From NCBI RefSeq assembly GCF_029867415.1, contig NW_026705156.1:823001-887000 (forward strand): a stretch of 64,000 nt of DNA, given 5' to 3'. Position numbers and translations under genes: made by a program. Origin of the DNA: Vicia villosa. Taxonomy: Eukaryota > Streptophyta > Magnoliopsida > Fabales > Fabaceae. Below are positions 11,270 through 22,391 of the stretch, piece after piece; position 1 is the first letter of the stretch, and each line of letters starts with the position of its first letter. The notes below the pieces were generated by a model, which saw only the letters and a program-made list of their open reading frames with translations, had not been told where the DNA came from and ran no database searches.

Positions 11270-11468
11270 TTAAATCATTTCATTTACTGTGTTCTCTCTC
11301 CTAATGTCATTTCTCATTAAATGCATAATGATTTCTTTTTTAATCTTTTAAATAACCCGCTTCATCTTCATTCCCTCTCTTTATCTCTTTCTCTCTTTTT
11401 GTGCATTCACTTCGTTGCATTTCTCTTCAAACCCTAGTTTTCTGATTTGATCTCAAAGCATTATCATC
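11270..11468 (+). promoter_or_regulatory. Possible promoter/leader of the env-like ORF
   Basis: Upstream of the env-like ATG are a TTTAAATAACC TATA-like site (about 11347), a CT-rich leader (CCCTCTCTTTATCTCTTTCT), AAACCCTAG and then ATG at 11469. It resembles a plant RNA polymerase II 5' region and parallels the stretch before the Athila env-like ORF. Function is inference. Confidence 0.4.
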
Positions 11469-13928
11469 ATGAACTCTTCCTCCTGTTCATCTTCCTCAAA
11501 AGAAAGACTTACGTCTTCACAAATCCTTCTACGAAATTATGAATATGCTCCTTTGAAAACTTGCTTGATACCCACGAAGGACTTGGAGGTTTTATGTGAA
11601 ACTGCTGTGGACTTCAACAATCTTAAAGCGAATGGCTTTAAGTGTGATGCAAGAATCCTTGAGCAAGGATGATCCAAGTATCTCAATAGATTGGTTGGTC
11701 CAATTTATCCTGATCTTGTGAAGGATTTCTGGGTACACGCAACGGTTACCCCAACGGCTATCATTTCATTCGTGCTAGGGCATGAAGTGGTTATCTCTGA
11801 AAAACTGATCAGGAAGCTATACAATCTGAATGATGAAGAAGGGTGGTCTGGTTTTCGATATACATCTGTTGATTGGTCAATAGTTGAAAAACAAATCTCT
11901 AAGTCTTCTGGGATTGACTCTAATAACACAGGCACCTTGAAGCCATTTTATAGAGTATGGGCTGAGATTATTCTGGGTTCTCTTCACCACAGAAAAAGGA
12001 TGCTCTCCTCCTCTTACATCAGTCCAGATCACAAGCACACTCTTTTCTGCATTGGCAAAAAGACTGAGATCAACATCTCTCACATTCTGTTTGAGAATCT
12101 GAAGACTTCAATCCTTGAGTCAAGAGAAGAGGAAAGGGCGAAGTACCCTCATCTTCCAAGAACGACTATTCCGTTTGGAAGAATGATTTCAGATATTCTT
12201 ATTGAAAGCAAAGTGCTGGACTCCATCAGAAAACTCAATGCATCCCATTTGCTTGGAGTAGTTCAAGGTCCCATTTTTAATGGTGTGGATCTGTTCAGAT
12301 TAGAACTCATTAAAAATGTACCTTCTGTGTGCCCAAGTTTTCCTGACATTCTCTCAAGAAGAGTTGTTGCTGAAGGTTTTGCCTCCCTGTTTCAAGAAGA
12401 ACTGCATCAGGTTGTCAAGTCTTACCTGGAAGATTGTGTTAGGAAGCAATCAGATATTGATCCTGCTTGGATCCGTGGCAGATTACTTCCGTCCAAGGCT
12501 GATCTTCTGAAGAAGGATCAGAAGGAACAAAAGGCTAGGCTAAAAAGAAAAGCCCAAGAAGATGAGGCTGAGAAAGCCAAGAAGTTGAGGGTCACCTATG
12601 ATCCTGACAAGGTGGACTCTGAAGAACGAAGAGATAAAAGGATCAGAGATTCCTTTCGCAGAACAAGATCTTCTTCGTCTGTACAAATCTCCAGAAAGGT
12701 TTTTACTCCACCTCCTTCTGTCCCTAAACCTTCTCCCAAACCACCTCCTTCTGAACCAAAAGTAAACTTCACCTTACCAAATCCTTCTCCATCATCCTTC
12801 TCCTCTCCCATTCTAAACCCCACACCTTTAAGTATTCTTCCCCCAACTCCTTCTGATAAATCTTTCTCACCAATTCCCTTTACAAACACTCCATCCTCGT
12901 CTCAATCTATCATTTCTGATATTCCATCCTCATCAATCATTCTCTCAGATATCCCTTCTTCCTCATCCATCGTACCTCCACCTTCTATATCCCATCCCTT
13001 ACCTACCAGAAAATCCAAACCTTACTGTCTTCTCTACCCTGATTACAAATTCACCTTCAATCCGCCTGAACCTGAACCCTATACCTACCTGGAACTTTTC
13101 AGACATGAGGTGATTAGCAGTCTAGACCTTCTGAAGGATGCATTCCTAAATGGTCTGGATGATGTTTCTACAAGAAATCTCTGGAGAAGATTTCGCAAGG
13201 ATTTTCAAGTAGAAGCTATGGGAGTACAGAAAAGACTAGTGGCTGCTGCCCCTGGTTACCCTGGTTACCTTCTGGAGGAAGATAATGGTATATACTACCA
13301 TCCTCTCAGAAATTGTGTTGCTGCTGAGGAGAAGCCCTTTGTGGATGAATTGGAAGTATTAAGACTGGCTGCTGAAATGGAAGCAAATCCATGCAGGGAT
13401 ATTGTCATCTTTGTTCCTGACTATCCTGTTCTGCTAGGAGATTTCAAGACTCTCTTTGACTATCTGAGGGAAAACCCGTCTGAGAAAGATCCAAACTTGG
13501 TCATTCCAGAAGTTGTTGACCCACCAGAAGTTGAAGGTCCTTCTGCTCCAAGGAATCTAGCTGCCATTCTTCAGGCACTTGAGAATGGAGACTCGGAAAT
13601 TCCTGCTGCAGAATATGGAGATGCTTCTATGCAAGAAGCAGATGCTGAAGATCATGTTGCTAAAACTGTTCCTGTTGAGGAAATTCCTGCAAATGATCTA
13701 TCCATGGAAGCGGCAGATCAACATGCTATTCCTGTGGTTGAAAGCGGTGAAGCTTCTTCTGATGAATCTTCTCGTCTTGCAAGGACTCTAGAAGAAATTC
13801 AGAAGAGACAGGATGAGCAAAGCTCACTCAATGATCAGTATAGTGCTTTCATGGTGAGGCAAGAAGGACACAACAATATGGTTCAAGAGATGCTGACCAA
13901 GATCTTGTCAAGACTATGGCCATCTTAG
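11469..13928 (+). pseudogene. Env-like ORF of the SIRE-type element with one in-frame TGA
   Basis: One 820-codon frame from ATG 11469 to the stop at 13926-13928, interrupted only by TGA at 11670-11672 (codon 68). Upstream and downstream halves are in the same frame, so this is a single nonsense change or a read-through site, not a frameshift. Order: Ser-rich N-terminus (MNSSSCSSSSKER), a conserved domain at about 70-300 (VGPIYPDLVKDFWVHATV, FRLELIKNVPSVCPSFPD), a basic charged helix (about 340-385), a Pro/Ser-rich stretch (about 410-520), an acidic region, and a C-terminal coiled coil (about 765-815, LEEIQKRQDEQSSL). This matches the layout of SIRE-type env-like proteins, whose function is unproven. 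No signal peptide is obvious at the ATG. Confidence 0.75.
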
Positions 13929-15156
13929 TTTGAGTCTGTGTTGTTTCTTTCTTTTCGTTGCATCTGTCTTTGTGCATCTGATCTTTCTTGTTTTCTTGTA
14001 CTTCCATACCTGCTGTTTGAACTTCAATGAAATCATCTTCTTCCTCCGTGTGTTTCGTTTGTTTATCTCTGAATCTTTTTTGTTTTTTTTTTTTGATGAT
14101 ATGACAAAAAGGGGGAGAAGATAAATGATAAATGATTTGATTAATCTATCAGTTGCTGGGTAAAGCTCCCACACATTCACTAACAAGAACTGCAAGTTCT
14201 ACATGGTTTAAGTGTTTTGCAGGTATAAAGAAGTGAAGAGAGTCTTCATAGCAAACACAAGAAGCAAAACCATGGAAACTGAAGCAAGCTGAGTGCTGTC
14301 AAGCTTCAGAAATCAGAAGCAAGAAAGAAGAATGAATCAGAAGCACTGATAATAGAATTTGATCCATATTTGTCTATTTGATTTGACAAAATTCTATTTG
14401 CTCTGATATATTGTTTGCTCTGATACATATAATGTGTTCAAACATATATTTTATGTTCTAACTCGTTCATGCTGACTTTTGTTGTTTAGTTTTTGTTCTG
14501 TAACATTTCAGGATGTAGAGATGCTCAGATGATGCTCTGGTACATTCAACAATGTTCTGATACAAATCTAGCATGAAGTGATGTTGATAGAAATTCAAAG
14601 CTCTGAAGCTATCCGAGGGAAGCAGAAATCAGTAGCTGTGAATGTTCTAAAGATCCAGAAAACTCAAGTTCTGAAGCTGTCCTAAATGGAAGCAGAAATC
14701 AGAAGCTGTGAATGTTCAAAAGATCAAAGAAATTCAAGTTCTGAAGCTGTCCTAGATGGAAGCAGAAGTCAGAAGCTGTGAATGTTCAGAAGATCAAAGA
14801 AATTCAAGTTCTGAAGCTGTCCTAGATGGAAGCAGGAATCAGAAGCTGTGAGTGTTCTAGGGATCTAAGGAAATTCTAGTTCTGAAGCTGTCCAATGGAA
14901 GCAGAAGTCAGAAGCTATGAATTCTCTGAAGACAAGAAGCTTATATGATCGTCTCTACCGAAATAATCAGGGAAGTCTTTTATTAAAGTTCTTCGAGTAT
15001 TTATTTCAGGGGGAGATTATTTATCTCAGGGGGAGATTGTTAATCTCAGGGGGAGACATATTCATATGCTTATGCTATAGCTGTGTAATTTGTCTTTTGC
15101 CGTCTATTCTTTCTGATCGCAAATTCATATCATTTATATATGTTTTTGTCATCATC
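13929..15156 (+). other. 3' untranslated region of the SIRE-type element
   Basis: Non-coding, rich in CAGAAG/GAAGCAG motifs. It contains a first PPT-like tract (GACAAAAAGGGGGAGAAG, 14102-14119), a 70-bp tandem repeat and a cluster of CAGGGGGAGA motifs, listed separately. Confidence 0.75.
14599..14930 (+). repeat. 70-bp tandem repeat, about five copies
   Basis: The unit runs TTCTGAAGCTGTCCTAGATG, then GAAGCAGAAGTCAGAAGCTG, then TGAATGTTCAGAAGATCAAA. Five imperfect copies. It lies in the 3' UTR of the copia element. Confidence 0.85.
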
Positions 15157-15170
15157 AAAAAGGGGGAGAT
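15006..15170 (+). other. Polypurine tract and three upstream PPT-like motifs
   Basis: The PPT (CATCAAAAAGGGGGAGAT, 15153-15170) abuts the 3' LTR. Upstream, CAGGGGGAGA occurs three times between 15006 and 15060. Only the last tract is placed to prime plus-strand DNA of the present LTR. Confidence 0.75.
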
Positions 15171-16377
15171 TGTTAGAACAAGATTTGTTCTGATCAATTA
15201 TCTTAGTTTTGATGATAACAATAATATGAATTTTGCTCAAGATAATATGGTACTCTAATCCAATGCAATTTCCCTTTCAGGAAATATATAAAGAGTACGC
15301 ATAATTCAGCGCTCAGAAGCTTTGTCTCAAAGGGTTCAGCATGCAACATCAGAACATGGTCTGGCAAGACATCAGAAGATGGTCGAAGCAGAATCAGAAC
15401 ATGGGTCTATGGAAGCATCAGAAGAACAAGAGAACAGAAGCACTGAAGTTCTGATGGTATCACGCTCAGAAGCACTTCAAGGTCAGAAGATCAGAAGATG
15501 CTATGCACCAAGCTGTTTGACTCTGATGATATTCAAACGTTGTATTCACAAACATCAGATCAGAAGAAAGTACAAGTGGCAGGCTACGCTGACTGACAAA
15601 AGGAACGTTAAAAGCTACTAAAGGCTACGTCAGTAGACACAGCGTGAACAAGGCTCGAGGTAGTTGACAAAAGCGTATAACATTAAATGCGATGCTGTAT
15701 GGAACACGCAAAGCATTAAATGCATTCAACGGTCATCTTCTCCAACGCCTATAAATATGAAGTTCTGATGAGAAGCAAGGTTAACGATCCTGAACAATAC
15801 AATTCAAATTAACTTGCTGAAACGCTGTTCAAATTCAAAGCTCAGAATCTTCATCTTCATCAAAGCTCACTACATTGCTTTTGTAATATATTAGTGAGAT
15901 TAAGCTTAAACGATTTAGAGAAATATCACAGTTGTGATTATCGCTTTTAAGAAGCATTTGTAATACTCTTAGAATTGATTACATTAAGTTGTAAGGAACT
16001 AGAGTGATCGTGTTGATCAGAATACTCTAGGAAAGTCTTAGGAGTGAACTAAGCAGTTGTAACTAGAGTGATCGTGTTGATCAGTAGACTCTAGAAAAGT
16101 CTTAGAGGGTATCTAAGCAGTGTTCCTGGAGTGATCAGTGTGTGATCAGAAGACTCTGGAAGACTTAGTTGCTGACTAAGTGGAAAACCATTGTAATCCG
16201 TGCGATTAGTGGATTAAATCCTCAGTTGAGGTAAATCATCTCTGCGGGGGTGGACTGGAGTAGTTTAGTTAACAACGAACCAGGATAAAAATAACTGTGC
16301 AATTTATTTTTTTCTGTCAAGTTTTTAAAGCTACACTTATTCAAACCCCCCCTTTCTAAGTGTTTTTCTATCCTTCA
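15171..16377 (+). mobile_element. 3' LTR of the SIRE-type element
   Basis: 1207 bp, the same length as the 5' LTR. Two base differences were seen. It contains the matching TATA box at 15748. The TAAGA target duplication follows at 16378. Confidence 0.95.
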
Positions 16378-16382
16378 TAAGA

Positions 16383-17650
16383 GATTAAGGCATGCACTGG
16401 AAAGAAAGATGGGGTGTTGTATTTTCCTTGTCTCATCACTGCTTTGTGTTTAAAGCATGGTCTTCATCATAAGAAGACTGATGAGGTGTGTTCAGCTCCA
16501 GTTGCATTTGACAAGACAAGTTTGCATTTGCTTATGTAGCCAAGAGCAAGAAAAAGGGAAGAGGCGGGACAACAATTGACAGAGGAAGGAAAAGCGGAAG
16601 GAAGTGACAAGCAAATTCTGGAAATGGTTAAGAAAATAAGGGAGAATCAGTTGGAGTTCTTTAAGTTTCAGAAGGTGAAACATGAGTTGGAAGGTTGTGT
16701 TTACCGGATAATGGATGGTGGAGAGGAAGGCCCTCCATTCCCAGATCACATATTGCGGATGGAGAAAAAGAAGAATGAAATACCTACCAAGACTGAGGAG
16801 AGTGAGAAAAAAGGGAAAGAAGCCTGGGAAAGTTTGGAAAGTAAAGAAACCTAGTGAATCAGCAACTGTCGTGACTCGGGATATCGATCCTGAGAAAACA
16901 AAAAGAAAGGAAAGAAGGAGATTATTGAGAAAGTTCAGTTGGATCTTGATGAATTGATTAAGCAAGATGTCAAGGATAAGAAGGAGATGAAAGCTGGAGC
17001 TTCTAAAAAGGCAAAATCTCTTCCCTTGACAGATGAATAAGAAGAGGAGGAATTATTTGTGGGTACAACAAGTGAAGTGGTTAAAAAGAATGAGGAGAAG
17101 AAGAAAAGCAAAGATAAGGAGGAGGCTAAGGATGAAAAACAAGGAAAGAAAAATAATGATTTGGCTTCTTATTACTCTTCAACTGAAGAGGAGAAAGAAA
17201 GTGACAAAGCTGGAGATGAAAAATGAGGGAGAATTATGGAGATGAGTCTGTTGATGATGAGGAAGAATCGGGTGAAGAGGAGGTAGAAGGAGAAGGATCC
17301 TCAGCCAGTTCGAAAGAATTGGATCAGGCTAAAGATGCTTCTAAGAAGGATGTGGCTCCCAAGAAAGCGGTGGGAGCTGACCAAACTAATACCCCTCCAT
17401 CAATAAAGGCAACTACTAAAAAGTATACTCCAGTCAAGGCTCCTGAAAAACCAAAATCTCTAGAGAAAGTCCCAGTCAAGACAGCTGAAGCCAAGGTTGT
17501 GAAAGAGACTCTAAAAGTCTCTAACACACCTGAAAGTGAAAAATCCAAGTCCCCTCTCCACGACCTGTCAAGTAGGAGGATGCAAAGAAAAATAAGAAGG
17601 TTGTGGCCTGCAGTGGTCTCAGAAAAAGCAATGGGCGTAAGGCCTAGTTG
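16383..17650 (+). pseudogene. Env-like (ORF2) C-terminal part of Athila
   Basis: This continues the env-like ORF on the far side of the copia insertion. Open blocks are 16576-16854 (EGSDKQILEMVKKIRENQ, a predicted helical region) and 17223-17651, which is highly charged: acidic DDEEESGEEEVEGEG, then Lys/Pro/Thr-rich with KAVGADQTNTPP. Frames change near 16855, 17040 and 17223. Low-complexity charged C-termini are usual for this ORF in Athila elements. Not functional. Confidence 0.6.
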
Positions 17651-17704
17651 ATAAGCTGCGAGGAAAGGAACACCCCATTTCTCTGACTGAACAGTGAGGA
17701 CTTT

Positions 17705-17925
17705 GTTCTTACTTTAAGTTTGGGGGTGGCTACAGTCGCAACTCTCCTCTATCCCACCTTATCTTATCTTGTAAATCAATCATCTCTTGCTGATTTAGTT
17801 TAATTTCCTTTCCCTAAATGGTTGAAAAAGCCTTTGTGTTAGTTTAGTTTAGTTTCTGTTGTTTTGTAGGCTATTAAGCCTTTTTAAGTAATGAATGAAA
17901 TGTTGTTTTAGTTTCCTTCAAACCT
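17705..17925 (+). mobile_element. PPT and short remnant of the Athila 3' LTR
   Basis: TTTAAGTTTGGGGGTGG at 17713-17729 is a typical Athila polypurine tract. The following AT/CT-rich 200 bases are probably the first part of the 3' LTR. After about 17925 the sequence changes character, so the LTR appears truncated. Confidence 0.5.
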
Positions 17926-17928
17926 AGT

Positions 17929-18040
17929 GGTACCTGGTTTCCCTATATGATGTACCCGGTTACACCCCTAAAACTAGCCTATTTACGCTTCTATTTGAGT
18001 GGTACCCGGTTACCCTTTATGTTGTACCTGGTTACACCTG
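17929..18040 (+). repeat. Pair of GGTACCCGGTTACC-type motifs
   Basis: GGTACCTGGTTTCCCTATAT at 17929 and GGTACCCGGTTACCCTTTAT at 18001 are two related copies about 72 bp apart; each is followed by a reverse-oriented GTACCCGGTTACAC type motif. They lie in sequence of unknown origin between the Athila remnant and the solo LTR. Confidence 0.6.
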
Positions 18041-18174
18041 TGCAGAAAAACTGCATTTTAATGGTTTTCTTCCATACCAATTCTAATTCAAACCATTCCA
18101 AAGTTCCAATATCATTCCAAAATCATACAACCGCGTTTATATAAAAGAAATAAGCTACCCATGCATAATCTAAT

Positions 18175-20817
18175 TGTTAGAACAAGTTTGAGAATCTATG
18201 TTCAGAATCTGGTTTTGATGATAACAGGCATATATTTTGTGAGTAACAATTTTATTACTAATGGTTTCATTTAGTGCGCAGATACTATGCTAGAAATCTT
18301 ATTATAGGATTCATCAAAGAGTACAACGAATACATCAGAAACTGACTCAGATATAAAATCATTCATCAAATGTTCCGATTTAAGAATACGTCAAACAAGC
18401 CAAAATCAGCAAATCAGAAGTAAAGAAGCAACAATGAAGAACAAGATCATTCAGAAGAATATGTAGTATCACAAGAAGCTAGACTTTAACAAAACAATCT
18501 TCAAAGAGTTAAACAGCAATATCAAAGTTCACACACAACAAGCACAGAATCAGAAAATACAAGAAGCTTTGCAAACATTAGAAGATCGCGCAAGTAGAGA
18601 GATCAGAAGATCTGAAGTTACAAGTTCTGAAGTTACAACACAGTAACTTACAAAAGGTAAACAGCAACAGAGTCACATGTAAATCAGAAGATAACCTTCA
18701 GCTCAGCATGCAAAATCAAATAAAATACAAAGGATCAGAATCAAGAAGAAAACTGTCATCATTAGCAAAACGGTTACAACATTTAAAAGGAACAACTCCC
18801 AAGGCTAAAAGAAGAAGCAAGCCACATGCAGTACGTTGGAAAGACAAAGCTTAAACAAAGAAACACGCTATCCACTATAATCATCATGTTGAAGATAAGG
18901 TTCTGCCAAGAGCAACACTTGTCATTTATGAGACAATCGAGACAAAGGCATTCAAAGCCATATTCAAACAATTACAACGGCTAGATTCCAACGATTACAC
19001 ACCAAGCTATATATATAGATCAAACTTCAAACTTGAATGTGTGTCCATTCGTACACCAAATATGCATTAAGTGAGTATCCAAAGTGTATATACATGGTAC
19101 AACTACAGAGTGCAGAAAAAGGAGAAACCTTGAGAGAAAATCTGTAGAGAGGAGCAGAGCATGAAAAGCAGAAAAGAAACTACAAGAAACCATGCTTCAG
19201 AAGCTACACAAGAGGCAACAAATACTTAGTATGTGATGAATTAATCCACAGTGTTGTCGTACACTAAATTAAGCCTATGTGAAGAAATCATTAGAATGTG
19301 AAAAAGAAAATCTCTCCTGTTAAGCAGTATTCTCCACTGGAGTTGTCAGAAGTTCACCAATACTTAATCAACTCATATATTGTTCACATTAAATGACCTG
19401 AGAAACTAAATACACTGGGTTGTTACTCGAAGAAGTGTTTCATATTTGCTCATGATCATTAAATGTGTTATCAGGTGTAACAAGCTTTTTTTTAGAAAAA
19501 GAGCTGTGACAAGCTTCATGATCAGTATTCAAGAAGAAGACAAGCATTGAAAGAAGCAATTCAAAATAGAGTCATTGCTCTAAATCTGCTTGAAAAGGAA
19601 AGGAATGTGGTCTTACAAGAAGGAATTAATTTCAAGAGGTGAAGCTCTAATCTCCTTACTTTGATAAGAAAAGACCAGACTGAAGGAAGCAATCAATACA
19701 AGAGCTGTTGCTCTAAATCTGCTTTCAGAAGATGAAGATCAAATCAGAAGCAATCAACAATAGAGTTGTTGCTCTAAATCAGCTTAAGAAGATTTGAAAA
19801 CAAAGATCAGCATGAAGAAGCACTTAGCATTAGGAGTTGATGCTTATATTCTGCTTAACTACAAACATGCAAGGATCTCATCCAGAAGTTGAAGATAAGA
19901 AGACTACAAGATATTTTGGTTCTTGTAATAATATGTAACAACACATAGAGTTGTTGCTCGTAGTGTGTTATATCTTAGAAACTTCTGATAGGATGTTTAG
20001 GCACCAGAAGTGACATCTAGTCAGTGTGTCATAAACAGATGTACTTAAGAATATGAGAAATCTGCTTGGATAAGAAGCACTCATGAAATCTCCAGAAGAT
20101 GCCTTGAGCAACCAGTTAAGGTCAGACGCTTGAGAAGACAATTGGCTGAGGTCATTGTGGAAATCTCTTGGAGACCAAGTGAAGGTCAGGAGTCCAGGAG
20201 TCAATGGGTGTTATATCTCGTGGAGATCACTGAATAATCCATTATAGTTAGTCACGAGCAGTTGGCTTGTGCAGGGTTAGTCACAGCGGGTAGCCTGTGC
20301 ATGGTTCCTGAGTCAATGGATGTTATATCTCGTGGAGATCACTGAACGGGTCATTATCCAGATGGTTAGTCACAGCAGTTGGCTGTGTAGGTTGTTAGTC
20401 ACGACGGAGGATCGTGCAGTTGTAATCAAGATTGGTTATAGTGGATTAAGACCTCTGGATAGAGGAAAATCACCTGAAGAAGGTGGACTTGAGGTAGCCT
20501 TATTCAGAAGGTGAACCAGGATAAAAATGAATGTGTCTTTTACTTTCTGTACTATTCGTTTTAACTTAGAACATTCAAGCAAAAGCCCTGCAGAACTGTA
20601 CTGAGCAAGTCAGAAGTTCTGATATCCTTTAGAAGTTAAAATGAAACATCTCATTGGTTATGTAGTTCTACATCTTCATGCTTCCGCAACACCAAAAGCA
20701 TAATCCAATAGATGATCAAACGAAAGAAAGAAAAGACGTTAAAAAGAAAGGGAATTTTAATCTGGTAAAGAACACAATTCAACCCCCTCCCCTTTCTTGT
20801 GTTTTTCTCCACCTTCA
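18175..20817 (+). mobile_element. Solo LTR, SIRE/Maximus type
   Basis: Starts TGTTAGAACAAG and ends TTTTTCTCCACCTTCA, nearly the termini of the copia LTR at 7548. It is 2643 bp, with a TATA-like CTATATATATAG at 19007-19018 and many CAGAAG motifs. It is flanked by CTAAT (18170-18174) and CTAAC (20818-20822), a target duplication with one mismatch. No PBS, gag, pol or second LTR is present, so it is probably the product of LTR-LTR recombination. Its length and body differ from the 1207-bp LTR, so it is another subfamily. Confidence 0.75.
19550..19960 (+). repeat. Degenerate tandem units inside the solo LTR
   Basis: GAAGCAATCAA followed by AGAGTTGTTGCTCTAAATC recurs at about 19553, 19686 and 19748, with weaker copies to 19960. 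A further duplication of TTATATCTCGTGGAGATCAC at 20211 and 20322 lies downstream. Confidence 0.65.
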
Positions 20818-20822
20818 CTAAC

Positions 20823-21229
20823 AACATGAAATTCATAAATTTCTCATCAAACCCCAATTCATGCAATTATTCCAAATTCTCCTACCCCAAGTTCCTATCT
20901 ATGAAACTCACCTTGTAGATGAAGAAGATGCCACTGAAATAGAAGATAGGTGATGAGAGATCTGCATCTTGGATGAGTTCTTGATGCTTGCAAGATCAAA
21001 TGTTGAAGTTGGAGTTGAACTTCCTCTTCTTTCACGTTTCTTCTTCTTTCCTTTCCAAGAGTTTGTTTTGGCAAAATGAAAGAATGAGGTTTGCATCGAA
21101 ACAACCCGTTAAGTTGCTCATTTAATTGATACAAAGACAATAATGCCCTTTAACTACGCAATATTTATCGATTTTCCATTTAGTCCAAATCCAACTATTC
21201 TCATGTTTAGCAAAAAATGGGATGTTACA
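20823..21229. other. Unclassified sequence right of the solo LTR, possible old LTR end
   Basis: This is continuous with 17929-18174 once the solo LTR is removed. It ends at GGGATGTTACA (21219-21229), an ending common in gypsy LTRs, but no PBS follows and no matching start is seen. Short minus-strand frames here are not supported as genes. Confidence 0.35.
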
Positions 21230-21939
21230 AAATCAACGGTTGATACAATTATTTTTATAAACGTGGGTAAGTTACAATATTTTTATAAACGGGAAAAAGT
21301 CAATTGTTGATATTTTTTTATAAATGGAAATAAGTTTCAAATATTTTTATAAATAGATACACGGGTTCTAAAACCTTGCCCCTGCCCTGCAAAACCATAG
21401 ATGCGGGGTGTGGCAGACACGCGGTCATTGCACCTTTTATGAATGGAAAAAAGTCAATTGTTGATACGATTATGTCTCTGTGTGAAGTGTAATACACCGT
21501 ATACTCATATATTCTTCAATGTCATTTTTATGTATATCCTGACAACTACATCCTAATAAATTAAATTAATATTTATATGACAATCATCATTCAAGGCACT
21601 TTTTCTCTTAATTAGTATATATCGACTTTATGCGACCCGTGCGAATGCACGGGTTGTTGTTGTTATTGCATTCCTTTATATCTGATGTTCAACTATGAAA
21701 TTTGTATAATGGAGATGCTTACATCTGAACTAGGAGTGTGCAAAAATATGGTTAACTGAACAATATTCCTAATCTAAACTGCATTGAACCATAAAAAAAC
21801 TTGAACCATTTAAATGGTTAATGAACTGGACCATATATTATAGCTGTTGAAGCAATAATCACCCGCATTAATGGAGGAATTTTGGATTCCCTTCATAATG
21901 AGTGATAGTAGTAACCTTCGATGTCACCCATTAAGAAGG
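21230..21939. other. Repeat-derived spacer with a CCCGTGCGAATGCACGGG hairpin
   Basis: TTTTTATAAACGGG/ATGG motifs recur three or four times at 21250-21450. A hairpin with arms CCCGTGC/GCACGGG lies at about 21632-21651. On the minus strand it is followed after about 20 bases by CTAAT, which fits the CTRR-T rule of Helitron 3' ends loosely. No gene is seen. Confidence 0.4.
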
Positions 21940-22391
21940 TCGTAACCCCTGTAACGGCAGAGACCCTTCACATATAGGTAACTGTCGTGGTCGAATAGGA
22001 TGGACGATTCTGGCCTTATTTGGAGCAATGTCTGCCGAGTTGGAGATCATAGGTTGGCCGACTTGAAGGGTCGTCTACCTACTTGATGGTTCCAAAGGTT
22101 AATCCTAATTTCTATCTGTTTTGTTCTAAGTTCACTTCCTCTATCTTGTGTCGGTTTGCTTGATCGACCTAAACATTTCAAATATGTACAAGTGGAAACT
22201 CTCAATACCAGTTTTTAAGGAGAGGAGTGGGTCTTTTTGTTTTGACCGAAGTTGTCAAGGATGTATATTAATTAATAATAGTTTTTGATAACTTAATATG
22301 AATAAAATATAAAAGATATTGTGTTAACATATATAAATGTCTAATATCAAAGGCAGTTCTACTTATGTTAAGTTGAGGTGATTTTATTTTT

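Larger units (their letters stand above)
7548..16377 (+). mobile_element. SIRE/Maximus-type Ty1/copia element lacking pol (young, non-autonomous)
   Basis: It is an 8830-bp element with 1207-bp LTRs, flanked by the perfect 5-bp target duplication TAAGA (7543-7547 and 16378-16382). It has a tRNA-iMet PBS (TGGCATCAGAGC), a full gag, an env-like ORF and a PPT. The 10767-11460 interval, where protease, integrase, RT and RNase H (about 3-4 kb) should lie, holds under 0.7 kb of sequence with no pol motif. The LTR start TGTTAGAACAAG and end TATCCTTCA are typical of the SIRE/Maximus lineage. I found two LTR differences by eye (C/T near 8078 versus 15701; G/T near 8690 versus 16313), so insertion is very recent. 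Since pol is absent, it must have been copied using proteins of a relative. Confidence 0.92.
1..17925 (+). mobile_element. Athila-type Ty3/gypsy retrotransposon, decayed and split by a nested element
   Basis: The order is partial 5' LTR, PBS, gag, protease, RT/RNase H, integrase, spacer, env-like ORF, then a polypurine stretch near 17718. This is the order of the env-carrying Athila lineage (pea Cyclops and soybean Calypso are relatives). The PBS TGGCGCCGTTGTCGAGG is close to the tRNA-Asp-complementary site typical of Athila. Every reading frame is broken by stops or frameshifts, so the copy is old. The left LTR runs off the window. On the right the sequence stops resembling the element near 17925, and I do not find the 5' LTR repeated there, so the 3' LTR is truncated or lost. 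A copia element (7548-16377) sits inside the env-like ORF. Confidence 0.85.

Noticed and set aside
12596..12889. 97-codon Gly/Glu-rich minus-strand frame
   Set aside because: It is the antisense shadow of the Pro/Ser-rich part of the env-like ORF.
20823..21229. A gypsy LTR ending in TGTTACA
   Set aside because: No matching LTR start, PBS or target duplication could be found, so listed only as unclassified sequence.
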